15,855 nt of DNA from SAR324 cluster bacterium (GTDB lineage: Bacteria > SAR324 > JACQKK01). The position numbers and the translations under genes were made by a program. This document shows positions 1 to 7,463 of the stretch, in pieces. The stretch lies in NCBI GenBank assembly GCA_027296185.1, contig JAPUJL010000243.1:1-15855 (forward strand), in the 5' to 3' direction. Each line of letters begins with the position of its first letter. Position 1 is the stretch's first letter. The notes below the pieces were generated by a model, which made no database searches, was not told the origin of the DNA, and was given only the letters and a program-made list of their open reading frames with translations.

Positions 1-13
1 AGCCCCAGCTGTC

Positions 14-45
14 GGGAACCGTTGGCGCCGGGAATGGTTGGCGCC
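14..45. repeat. 16-bp direct tandem repeat, two copies, upstream of the glutamate dehydrogenase gene
   Basis: Two adjacent 16-bp units, GGGAACCGTTGGCGCC (14-29) and GGGAATGGTTGGCGCC (30-45), differ at two positions. Each ends in the palindrome GGCGCC. They lie about 130 bp before the coding start. The repeat is read directly; any role as an operator is inference. Confidence 0.75.
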
Positions 46-104
46 GCGGCCGGCGAGGCCGGATTCTTTCGTTCGGCCGGGCGGGGCGCTATATTGAAGC
101 CGGT

Positions 105-136
105 GCCACCCAAAGCCGGGGCCGCCCAAAGCCCGT
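105..136. repeat. second imperfect 16-bp tandem repeat in the glutamate dehydrogenase leader
   Basis: GCCACCCAAAGCCGGG (105-120) is followed directly by GCCGCCCAAAGCCCGT (121-136), with 13 of 16 positions the same. The unit length equals that of the repeat at 14-45 but the unit sequence differs. The last unit overlaps the left arm of the hairpin at 129-146. Confidence 0.65.
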
Positions 137-146
137 GCGTGGGCTT
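129..146 (+). other. small perfect hairpin in the leader of the glutamate dehydrogenase gene
   Basis: A 6-bp perfect stem, AAGCCC (129-134) and GGGCTT (141-146), flanks a 6-nt loop 33 nt before the ATG at 179. No T-run follows, so it does not look like an intrinsic terminator. A role in mRNA stability or translation is possible but unsupported. Confidence 0.4.
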
Positions 147-178
147 GTGGCGGCCGGCTTCCTGCGTGAAGCGCCGGA

Positions 179-3100
179 ATGCCCCCAAACGCCGACCCGA
201 ACGGCGACGGCTCCTCTATGAAAGAACCCACTCAAAGCCGCCATGAAGCCTGGGACAGCCTCCGCGCCGCCCTGGGCTCCATGGACACCCCACCGGCGCC
301 GCTGCTGGGGGAATACGCGCAAACGTTCATCGCGCAAGCACCGGTCGAGCTGCTGAATCGGCTGACCGGCGACGGCCTGGCCCGGTTTCTTCAGGAGCGC
401 TTCGCGTTCTATTCCGCCGCGGGGGAGGCGCCGTTCCGGCTGCGGCTGGCACCGGTCGAGCCCCCATTACAAGGATTCGCGGGCGGCCTGGAACTGGTCG
501 AGGTGGTGATCGAGGATCGTCCGTTCCTCGTCGACAGCGTGCAGGCGTACTTCGGTGAGCGGGAAATTCCGATCCGCATGGTGATTCACCCCATCTTCGG
601 CCCGGAACGGGACGCCGCCGGGGCACTGAAGGCCGTCAGTGCGGCGGATTCGAAGGGAATGCGGGAGGTGCACCTGCTATTCGCCATCTCGCCTCCCGAG
701 AGCGACGCCGACCGGAAAGCGATCCTCTCCGCGGTGCGGACGATCCTTCACGAAGTGGTGCTGGCGGTCGACGATTTCCGTCAAGTCAGCGCCCGGATCG
801 ATGCCCATGCGGCCGAGTTCCGCACATCCCAGGGCACGGCGGACCAGGTGGCCCAACTCATGGACTGGTTCAAGCAGGGCAATTTCCTTTTCCTCGGCTA
901 CTTGCCCTGCCGCATGACGCGCTCCGATGTGCAGCCGGCCCTGAAGGAAGGGCTGGGGCTCTTCGCCCCGAAAGGTCTGGCGGCCGGCCGGCGCGAGCAA
1001 TTGATTGCGGCGTGCACGAAGATCCTCGCCGAGGGCCGAACGGACGAGCCGTTCCTGCGGGTGCAAGAGACGGAGCTGGTGTTCAGCGTCCACCGCCGGG
1101 AATCGGTGACGTGCCTGTTCCTCTCCTCGCAGCGCGCGGGGGAAGATCGGCTGGGCGCGGCGATCGTGGGGCTGTTCTCGGATCATTCGGCGCAGCAGCA
1201 GGCGATCGCGATTCCCGTGGCCCGGAAGAAGCTGCTGCACCTGATCGAGCGGAAGCACCTGGTGGCCGGTAGCCACCTCCACAAGGAACTGCTCGATTTC
1301 CTCGACGGCCTGCCCAAATTCGAGCTGTTCCGCCTCACGGACGAGGCTCTCAGCGAGATGTGCGACACGGTAATTTCGCTGATCGACCAGCCGCGGCTGG
1401 AGATTCACTTGATCGCCGCGGAAATGCCCGAGGCCTTGCGGATTCTGATCTGCGTGCCCGGGGAGCAACCGGATTTCGCCGCGCTACGGCGGGCCCGGCG
1501 GCTGATCGAATCCTCCCTGGGCTGCAAGGCGCGCGGCCGCTTCACCGTTTCGCTCAAGACCTTCACGGTGCACAGCCTGTACTTCTTCCCGGAACCCCCG
1601 GCGGGTTGGTCCCCAGCGAGCATGGAACCGATCGTCGAGGGGGTGCTGGATGAGTTGCAGCCCCGCCAACAGCGGCTGCTGAAGCGCTGGCGCGAGGCGA
1701 CGGGGAGCCTGTTGCCCGACGACGTGGCGCTGGGGGTGCTGGAGGGGCTGCCCCTCGATTATCTGGTGGCGCACGCGGACCTGGAGGTGTTGCTGGACCT
1801 GGGCCGCATCGCGGAATTGCTGACCCGCAAGGAGCCGCAATTCGCGCTACGCCGCGGGCGGGACGGCGGGGCGGTGATGGTGCTCTACGACACCGTCAAG
1901 CACTCCCTGAGCCGGATCATGCCGGTGCTCACGAACATGCGGCTGCAGGTGGACGACGTGCAGAGCTACGTCGTGACTCTGCCGGAGAGCGCCATCTCCA
2001 TTCAAACCTTCGAGTTGGTGCCCCAGGCTGGCAAGACCCTCACGCCGGAGGCCTTCTCCCGCCCGATGAAAGAGCTGGTACTGGGGGTGCTGGCGGGGCG
2101 GCTGGAAAACGACCCCCTCAACGGATTGCTCGTTGCCTGCGGGCTGGGCTGGCGGGAAATCAATCTGACGATGCTGCTCCGGGACTACCTGATGCAGGTG
2201 GGAACGGTCTTCACGCGGCACACCATCAACGAGACGCTCATCCGGCGCGAGGCGGCCACCCAAGCCCTGTGCCAGGTGTTTTCCGCACGGTTCGATCCGC
2301 GGCGCCCGGAGAGCGAACGGGAGGCGCAGGAAGCGGCGGCGGACCAAGCACTGGCGGACGCCCTGCGGGAGATCGACAACCTCACCGAGGATCGCATCTT
2401 CAAGCGGCTGCACAACCTGATCAAGAGCACGGTGCGCACCAACTATTACCGGGACGAGTCCGACCCGGTTTTGGCGATGAAGCTCCACTGCCCCTCCATC
2501 GATGAGCTTCCCGCGCCCCAGCCTCTCTATGAGATCGTGGTACGCGGCCCCCTGATGGAAGGCACCCACCTGCGGGCGGGACCCATCGCCCGGGGTGGGA
2601 TCCGCTACAGCGACCGCCCCGACGACTTCCGCACCGAAGTGCTGGGGCTGATGTCGACGCAACTCAAGAAAAACGCCATCATCGTCCCTACCGGCGCGAA
2701 GGGCGGCTTCGTCGTCAAGAGTACCGAGCCCTACGGCGGCGACGCCCGGGCCGCGGGCGACGCCCAGTACCAGCTGTTCATGCGGGCGCTGCTCTCCGTG
2801 ACGGACAACCGGGTGGACGGCGTGATCGTCCCGCCGCCGGGGGTGGTGCGCCACGACGGGGACGACCCGTACCTGGTGGTGGCGGCGGACAAGGGAACGG
2901 CCCACCTTTCCGATACGGCCAATGCCATCTCCCTGGAGGTGGGCTTCTGGCTGGGCGATGCCTTCGCCTCGGGCGGCTCCAACGGCTTCGACCACAAGCA
3001 GGTGGGCATCACGGCCCGCGGGGCGTGGGAATCGGTCAAGCGGCACTTCTGGGAGCGGGGCACCGACGTGCAGCGGCAACCGGTGCGGGTCGTGGGCATC

Positions 3101-4972
3101 GGGGACATGAGCGGCGACGTATTCGGCAACGGCATGCTGCTCAGCCCCTGCATCGAGCTGGTGGCGGCGTTCAACCACCGCCACATCTTTTTGGATCCCC
3201 ACCCGGACCCGGACGCCTCGCTGAAGGAGCGGCGGCGGCTCTTCGAAACCCCGGGCAGCACCTGGGCCGACTACAACCCCCAGGCGATCGGCGACGGCGG
3301 AGGCGTGTTCCTGCGCAGCGCCAAGGCGGTGCCCCTGAGCCCCCAGGTGCAAGCCATGCTGGGCACCGGCGAGGCCGAGCTCAGCGGGGAGGCGCTGATC
3401 CACGCCTTGCTGGGAATGCAGGTCGACCTGCTGTGGAACGGCGGAATCGGCACCTACATCAAGGCTGCCGACGAGACTCACGGGCAGGTGGGCGACTCGA
3501 ACAACGACTCGGTGCGCCTCGATGCCACCGAATGCCGCGCTCGCGTCATCGCCGAGGGCGGCAACCTGGGCATCACCCAAGCGGCGCGCAACGAGCTGTC
3601 CCTGGCCGGGGTTTTGCTCAACACCGACGCCATCGATAATTCCGGCGGCGTGGACATGTCCGACCACGAGGTCAACCTGAAGATTCTCTTGGGCGGGCTG
3701 CTGGAGGAAGGCAAGCTCCCCAACGAGGAGGCGCGCAACCGGCTGTTGCACGAGCTCGAGCCGGAAATCACCGCGGCGGTGCTGTGGGATAACGCCCTGC
3801 AGGCCATCGTGCTCTCCGCGGACGTGATCCGCTCCCAGGCGAACCCCCAGCCGTTCATCCGGCTGATCGACCTGCTGGCTTCCGAAGGTGGGCTGGACCG
3901 CCGCCTCGAGCGCATTCCGAGCACCCAGAGCCTCATGCAGATCCAGGCGCAAGGGGCGCCCCTGCCCCGTCCCCTGCTGGCGGTTCTGCTCCAGTTCACC
4001 AAGATCGCCGTGTTCGAGCGGCTGGTCTCGTCTCCGCTGGTCGGCCAACCCGAAGCGGCGCGGTATTTCGCCGGCTACTTTCCCCGAAAATTGGTGGAGC
4101 GGTACGAGGTCGAGCGGGTCACTCATCCGTTGCGCAACGAGATCGTGGGCACCGTCCTCGCCAACCGGGTGGTCAATCAGGCGGGAATGACCTTCGTTCC
4201 GGAACTGGCGGCCTTCACCGGCAAGGCGTGGTGGGAGGTCGTGCGGGCCTACCTGTTGGCCGACGAAATCCTCCAGGCGGAGGACATCCGCGGCCGCCTC
4301 TACGAGCAGGAATTCAAGCTGCATGCGGCGTTACTGCACGACGCGCTGACGCGCCTGGAGGCGGCGGTGGCCCGCACCGCCCAGTGGTTGCTGCTCAACC
4401 TTCCGCCCGAGCGGCACACGTTCGCCCTGCCCGCCGAGATGGCTCCCGGCTACGAGGAATTTCTGCGCGAATTGCCCGCTGCGCTCACCGAAGAAGAACG
4501 CACCTCCGCCGCCCAGACCGCCGCGGGGCTGCGCGGTGCGGGGATGGAGCGCTCCCTCGCCGAGGCGATCGGGCGGCTGCCCTTCCTCGACCGGTTCATG
4601 GAGGTCTGCCGGTTGCTGACGGACGAAGGGCTCGCGATCCCCCTCGCTATGTCGCTGGAGCGGCTGATGGAGGATCGTTTCCGTTTCCGGGCGTTGGAAG
4701 GCGCCCTCGCCGGCCTGATGCTCAACGACCCGTGGCAGAAGCAGTTCGGCGACGGGCTGCTGCGCACCATCCTCCGGACCCGTCAGGACAAGCTGGAGGC
4801 GATCCTGCAATTCCGCGACGGCCACGACCCCGGCGCCTGGGCCGATGCCTATCTCGACCGGCAGGAGGCGGGCTGGAGCGAGTACCGGCAAACGCTGCAA
4901 ATGTTGCTCGACCAGCCCCAGAAGGATCTGATCTCTCTGGCCGTCGTCGTGGAACGCCTGGGGAACGTCTGA
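179..4972 (+). CDS. NAD-specific glutamate dehydrogenase, large (GDH180-class) type
   Basis: This cytosolic enzyme interconverts L-glutamate plus NAD+ with 2-oxoglutarate, ammonia and NADH, and in this class usually works in glutamate or arginine catabolism. The 1597-aa length matches the ~1600-1650 aa of the large bacterial family (as in Pseudomonas, Streptomyces and Caulobacter). The N-terminal ~700 residues form the long regulatory, ACT-like region. The catalytic core holds the active-site lysine motif PTGAKGGFV (Lys about 841), ADKGTAHLSD (about 903-912), GDMSGDVFGNGMLLS (about 975-989), WNGGIGTYIKA (about 1086-1096), the nucleotide-binding AEGGNLGIT (1125-1133) and NTDAIDNSGGVD (about 1148-1159). 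A C-terminal helical region of ~400 aa completes the family architecture. No truncation or frameshift is visible. ATG at 179 gives 1597 aa; an in-frame ATG at 218 would give 1584 aa. Neither has a strong Shine-Dalgarno, so the start is uncertain by 13 codons. The gene stands alone and faces the hydrolase gene convergently. Function is family knowledge; motifs are seen. Confidence 0.95.
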   Translation: MPPNADPNGDGSSMKEPTQSRHEAWDSLRAALGSMDTPPAPLLGEYAQTFIAQAPVELLNRLTGDGLARFLQERFAFYSAAGEAPFRLRLAPVEPPLQGFAGGLELVEVVIEDRPFLVDSVQAYFGEREIPIRMVIHPIFGPERDAAGALKAVSAADSKGMREVHLLFAISPPESDADRKAILSAVRTILHEVVLAVDDFRQVSARIDAHAAEFRTSQGTADQVAQLMDWFKQGNFLFLGYLPCRMTRSDVQPALKEGLGLFAPKGLAAGRREQLIAACTKILAEGRTDEPFLRVQETELVFSVHRRESVTCLFLSSQRAGEDRLGAAIVGLFSDHSAQQQAIAIPVARKKLLHLIERKHLVAGSHLHKELLDFLDGLPKFELFRLTDEALSEMCDTVISLIDQPRLEIHLIAAEMPEALRILICVPGEQPDFAALRRARRLIESSLGCKARGRFTVSLKTFTVHSLYFFPEPPAGWSPASMEPIVEGVLDELQPRQQRLLKRWREATGSLLPDDVALGVLEGLPLDYLVAHADLEVLLDLGRIAELLTRKEPQFALRRGRDGGAVMVLYDTVKHSLSRIMPVLTNMRLQVDDVQSYVVTLPESAISIQTFELVPQAGKTLTPEAFSRPMKELVLGVLAGRLENDPLNGLLVACGLGWREINLTMLLRDYLMQVGTVFTRHTINETLIRREAATQALCQVFSARFDPRRPESEREAQEAAADQALADALREIDNLTEDRIFKRLHNLIKSTVRTNYYRDESDPVLAMKLHCPSIDELPAPQPLYEIVVRGPLMEGTHLRAGPIARGGIRYSDRPDDFRTEVLGLMSTQLKKNAIIVPTGAKGGFVVKSTEPYGGDARAAGDAQYQLFMRALLSVTDNRVDGVIVPPPGVVRHDGDDPYLVVAADKGTAHLSDTANAISLEVGFWLGDAFASGGSNGFDHKQVGITARGAWESVKRHFWERGTDVQRQPVRVVGIGDMSGDVFGNGMLLSPCIELVAAFNHRHIFLDPHPDPDASLKERRRLFETPGSTWADYNPQAIGDGGGVFLRSAKAVPLSPQVQAMLGTGEAELSGEALIHALLGMQVDLLWNGGIGTYIKAADETHGQVGDSNNDSVRLDATECRARVIAEGGNLGITQAARNELSLAGVLLNTDAIDNSGGVDMSDHEVNLKILLGGLLEEGKLPNEEARNRLLHELEPEITAAVLWDNALQAIVLSADVIRSQANPQPFIRLIDLLASEGGLDRRLERIPSTQSLMQIQAQGAPLPRPLLAVLLQFTKIAVFERLVSSPLVGQPEAARYFAGYFPRKLVERYEVERVTHPLRNEIVGTVLANRVVNQAGMTFVPELAAFTGKAWWEVVRAYLLADEILQAEDIRGRLYEQEFKLHAALLHDALTRLEAAVARTAQWLLLNLPPERHTFALPAEMAPGYEEFLRELPAALTEEERTSAAQTAAGLRGAGMERSLAEAIGRLPFLDRFMEVCRLLTDEGLAIPLAMSLERLMEDRFRFRALEGALAGLMLNDPWQKQFGDGLLRTILRTRQDKLEAILQFRDGHDPGAWADAYLDRQEAGWSEYRQTLQMLLDQPQKDLISLAVVVERLGNV

Positions 4973-5218
4973 GCCGCGACCGGCCCCCCGTTCCGTCTGC
5001 GATCGATTGCCGGGTGCCTGGAGAACCCTGCCCGGGAGCCGGATCGAAGGCCGTGCGGCGCCGCTCTTGTATCCGCGGCCCCGAGGAGTGGCGGACGCCC
5101 CGTCCCGCCGGCCCTGAGCGAATTCGAGGGGAACGGCGCGGGGGAGCGCCCGGACAGAAGCCGGAACGCCAAGACCCGATCGGCCGCTACCGCCCGGGGA
5201 ACGCGGGCCCGTTGCGTA
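4973..5218. other. intergenic region between convergent genes
   Basis: This stretch separates the ends of the glutamate dehydrogenase and hydrolase genes. It is GC-rich and contains no convincing gene, tRNA or CRISPR unit. I found no hairpin followed by a T-run on either strand, so no intrinsic terminator can be assigned. Open frames crossing it have no ribosome-binding site and look like GC-bias artefacts. Confidence 0.6.
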
Positions 5219-5266
5219 GGGACGGCGCGGGGTAGGACGGGGCGGGGTAGGACGGGGCGGGATAGG
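5219..5266. repeat. 15-bp tandem repeat, about three copies, abutting the hydrolase stop codon
   Basis: Reading the + strand, the units from 5220 are GGACGGCGCGGGGTA, GGACGGGGCGGGGTA and GGACGGGGCGGGATA. Unit two differs from units one and three by one base each. The array ends one or two bases before the hydrolase stop codon (5267-5269, read on the - strand), so it forms the start of the 3' untranslated region. In another frame of the - strand it would encode YPAPS three times. Confidence 0.85.
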
Positions 5267-6043
5267 TTACGGGGCGGATTGTTGCCGCTCCAGACCGTTC
5301 CACCAGGAGACGATCGTCTCGTAGAGAAAGCGCATGTGGTCGGTGAGCCGGTGGTCGCCCCGCTTCACCAGCATCAGGTCGGTCACGGTGCCGGGGCAGC
5401 GCTCGGCGAAGTGCATGCTTTGCTGCCAGGGGATCGAATCGTCGCGCATTCCATGGAAAATGAGGCTGGGCGTGCGGTGCTCGCGGATCAGCCGCCCCGG
5501 ATCGTAGCTCCGCGCGTCCTGCACTAGGCCATAACCGATTTCCGCGTCCAGCCAATGATTTTGGATGCGGCGCACGCCGTCCCGCTCCCAGGCGGCCAGC
5601 TCGGCAGCGGAGAGCTGCTCGTGAAGAGACCAGGGAAAGCGTAGCGCCGGAGCGATCATCACCAGCCCCTGCACCTGAGGATGGCGCCGCAGCAGGTACC
5701 ACGCCGCCAGCCCGGCACCCATGCTGGAGCCGATCATCAGCAGCGGCATAGTCTTGGTGGGTAGCCAATCCATTACCGCGGCGATGTCCGCCAATTGGTT
5801 GGTCAACGAAAGGTTCCGCATGGAGCCTCCCGAATCCCCGTGGCCGCGCAGGTCGAACGAGAGAAATCCCCACCCGGTTTCCACGAACCGCACGGCGAAG
5901 TACTGCGCCTTCTCGCCCCGGCGGTGCGAGCCGAAGCCGTGGATGAACACCGCGATCGGACTGGCCCCGGTGGGAGGGGTCCAGTCGACCTCCACCGATT
6001 CTCCATCCGCTACGGGTACCGTGTGGACGGCGCCTTCCGTCAT
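5267..6043 (-). CDS. alpha/beta hydrolase (serine hydrolase, ABHD/lysophospholipase-like)
   Basis: This is a 258-aa single-domain alpha/beta hydrolase with no signal peptide, so it is probably cytosolic. An oxyanion-hole HGFG lies at 35-38. FDLRGHGDSGG lies at 63-73. The nucleophile elbow GSSMG (105-109) puts the nucleophile at Ser107. HGMRDDSIP (197-205) supplies the acid, Asp201 or Asp202. GDH at 229-231 supplies the likely catalytic His231. A lid-like insertion lies between about 133 and 185. The natural substrate, an ester, thioester or lipid, cannot be read from the sequence. The ATG at 6043 is supported by AAGGAGG ending 10 nt before it, and this site overlaps the stop codon of the upstream transporter gene. 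It is the last gene of the five-gene - strand unit. A longer frame starting at 6053 is out of frame with these motifs and was discarded. Confidence 0.9.
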   Translation of the reverse strand: MTEGAVHTVPVADGESVEVDWTPPTGASPIAVFIHGFGSHRRGEKAQYFAVRFVETGWGFLSFDLRGHGDSGGSMRNLSLTNQLADIAAVMDWLPTKTMPLLMIGSSMGAGLAAWYLLRRHPQVQGLVMIAPALRFPWSLHEQLSAAELAAWERDGVRRIQNHWLDAEIGYGLVQDARSYDPGRLIREHRTPSLIFHGMRDDSIPWQQSMHFAERCPGTVTDLMLVKRGDHRLTDHMRFLYETIVSWWNGLERQQSAP

Positions 6044-6053
6044 GAATCAGCAT

Positions 6054-6060
6054 CCTCCTT
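6054..6060 (-). promoter_or_regulatory. strong ribosome binding site of the hydrolase gene, overlapping the upstream stop codon
   Basis: AAGGAGG on the - strand lies 10 nt before the ATG at 6043. Its first two A residues are the last two bases of the TAA (6059-6061) that ends the MFS gene. This fixes the start and implies translational coupling. Confidence 0.8.
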
Positions 6061-7447
6061 ACGTTTTCGCCGCGGGCCCGGCGAGCCGCGCCTGCTCACG
6101 CCCTTCCGTCACGTCGACCAGAGCGAGCAACCCGCCCCCGACGATGAAGAATATCACCAAACTGAGCAGGGCAGCACGGGTGCTGCCGGTCAGCAACAGC
6201 AAGAGGCCGTACACGAGCGGTCCGATCATGGCAGAAAATTTCGCGCTCAGGGCGAAAAATGCGAAGAACTCCGCGCTCTTCCCTTCCGGGATCAGCGAGG
6301 CGAACAACGCGCGGCTGACGGCCTGGGCGCCGCCCAGCACCAAGCCGATCAGCGCCGACATGACGTAGAACTCGGTGATCAGTTGAATCACCTGGCCGTA
6401 CGCCACGACTCCCGTGAACACGGCCAGGGTAAAGTAGATCGCCGCCTTCTCGCCGAAGCGGGTGGCCAGCCAACCGCAGAACAGCGACCCCGGGAAGGCC
6501 ACCAACTGCACGATGATGATCGCGGGAATGAGCTGGCTGAGGCCCACCTTTTCGGTGAGCGAGCTGTCCAGGTAGATATTCTGCAGCGCGTAGGGCGTGG
6601 CGTTGGAAATCAAAGTTGCGATGCCGTCGTTGTAGAACAGAAACGCCAGCAGGAACAGCGCCGCGTTGGGGTAATTGCGGATGCCCCGCACCGTGCGCAC
6701 CAGCTCCCGCCACGCCTCGGCGATCACGCCGCCCAATCCGCCCGCCTTCCGCGCGGCGGGCCGGTCGCGCACCGTGGCGAAGGTGATGAGCGCGAACCCT
6801 CCCCACCAGAGGCCGATCACGAGAAAGACGTCGTGGACGTCGCCCAGTTGGGCCACCATCGCGTCCGGGACGAAGAACAGCAGTGCCGCGATGAGGACGA
6901 TCACGCCGCCCAGATACCCGAACGCGTAACCCACGCTGGAGAGCAGGTCCCGCTCCCCCGGCGGCGCGATTTCCGGCAGGAAGGCGTTGTAGTAGACGTT
7001 GCCCCCCTCGAAGCCGATATTGCCGATGAGGATCAGCAAACCCACCGCCCACCAGGGCCACCCCCACCACAGGCCGAGGGTCGCGGCGACGCCCACCGCG
7101 CAATACACTTGGAGAAAGCGCTTCTTGGCGCCGATCCCGTCCGCGATCGCCCCCAACAAGGGCGAGGAGAGGGCGACGATCAGGGCCGATGCCGCGATCA
7201 GGAAGGACCAGGCCGCCTCGGCGGTCAAGAGGATGCCCGCAAAATCCAGGGCCGGCGCCTCGCCTACGCGCAGGGGCGGACCCTCCCGCGCCGCCGCCCC
7301 GAACACCCCCACGAAGTAGGCCGAACCGATAACGGTGATCACGCACAGCACGAACGCGCTGTTCGCCCAGTCGTACACCACCCAGCCGAGCCGCTCCCGG
7401 GGAGCGATGGTTTTCCAGAAAGACACCTTGGGCAAGCCGCTCTCCAT
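6059..7447 (-). CDS. MFS transporter, UMF1/Atg22-like family
   Basis: This is a 462-aa integral membrane protein with about 12 hydrophobic segments. Family hallmarks are YDWANSAF at 25-32, SPLLGAIADGIGAKKR (95-110, the MFS loop 2-3 motif), NAFLPEIAPPGERD at 154-167, FLFYNDGI at 270-277 and the conserved GGAQAVSRALFASLIPEGK region at 372-390. These place it in the UMF1 / 'vacuole effluxer Atg22-like' branch of the major facilitator superfamily, whose bacterial substrates are mostly unknown. The open frame continues upstream for more than 3 kb in antisense to other genes. The true start is the ATG at 7447, where similarity to the family begins (MESGLPKV). A GAGGAG site lies 10 nt before it, over the stop of the lipocalin gene. 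It sits 14 bp after that gene and 15 bp before the hydrolase gene. Inference: an export or import step for the same pathway as its neighbours. Confidence 0.9.
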   Translation of the reverse strand: MESGLPKVSFWKTIAPRERLGWVVYDWANSAFVLCVITVIGSAYFVGVFGAAAREGPPLRVGEAPALDFAGILLTAEAAWSFLIAASALIVALSSPLLGAIADGIGAKKRFLQVYCAVGVAATLGLWWGWPWWAVGLLILIGNIGFEGGNVYYNAFLPEIAPPGERDLLSSVGYAFGYLGGVIVLIAALLFFVPDAMVAQLGDVHDVFLVIGLWWGGFALITFATVRDRPAARKAGGLGGVIAEAWRELVRTVRGIRNYPNAALFLLAFLFYNDGIATLISNATPYALQNIYLDSSLTEKVGLSQLIPAIIIVQLVAFPGSLFCGWLATRFGEKAAIYFTLAVFTGVVAYGQVIQLITEFYVMSALIGLVLGGAQAVSRALFASLIPEGKSAEFFAFFALSAKFSAMIGPLVYGLLLLLTGSTRAALLSLVIFFIVGGGLLALVDVTEGREQARLAGPAAKT

Positions 7448-7457
7448 CGCCAATGGG

Positions 7458-7463
7458 CTCCTC
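7458..7463 (-). promoter_or_regulatory. ribosome binding site deciding the MFS gene start
   Basis: GAGGAG on the - strand lies 10 nt before the ATG at 7447. It begins inside the TGA stop (7462-7464) of the lipocalin-like gene. It selects this ATG over the very long upstream frame. Confidence 0.75.

Noticed and set aside
90..95. TATATT upstream of the glutamate dehydrogenase gene as a -10 promoter element.
   Set aside because: No acceptable -35 hexamer is found at 16-18 bp, so it is not listed as a promoter; it is mentioned only with the leader repeats.
5187..6053. An alternative 288-codon frame over the hydrolase, ending in the YPAPS repeats.
   Set aside because: It is out of frame with the catalytic motifs GSSMG, DD and GDH, which are all in the frame 5267-6043. 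It is kept only as a note on the repeat.
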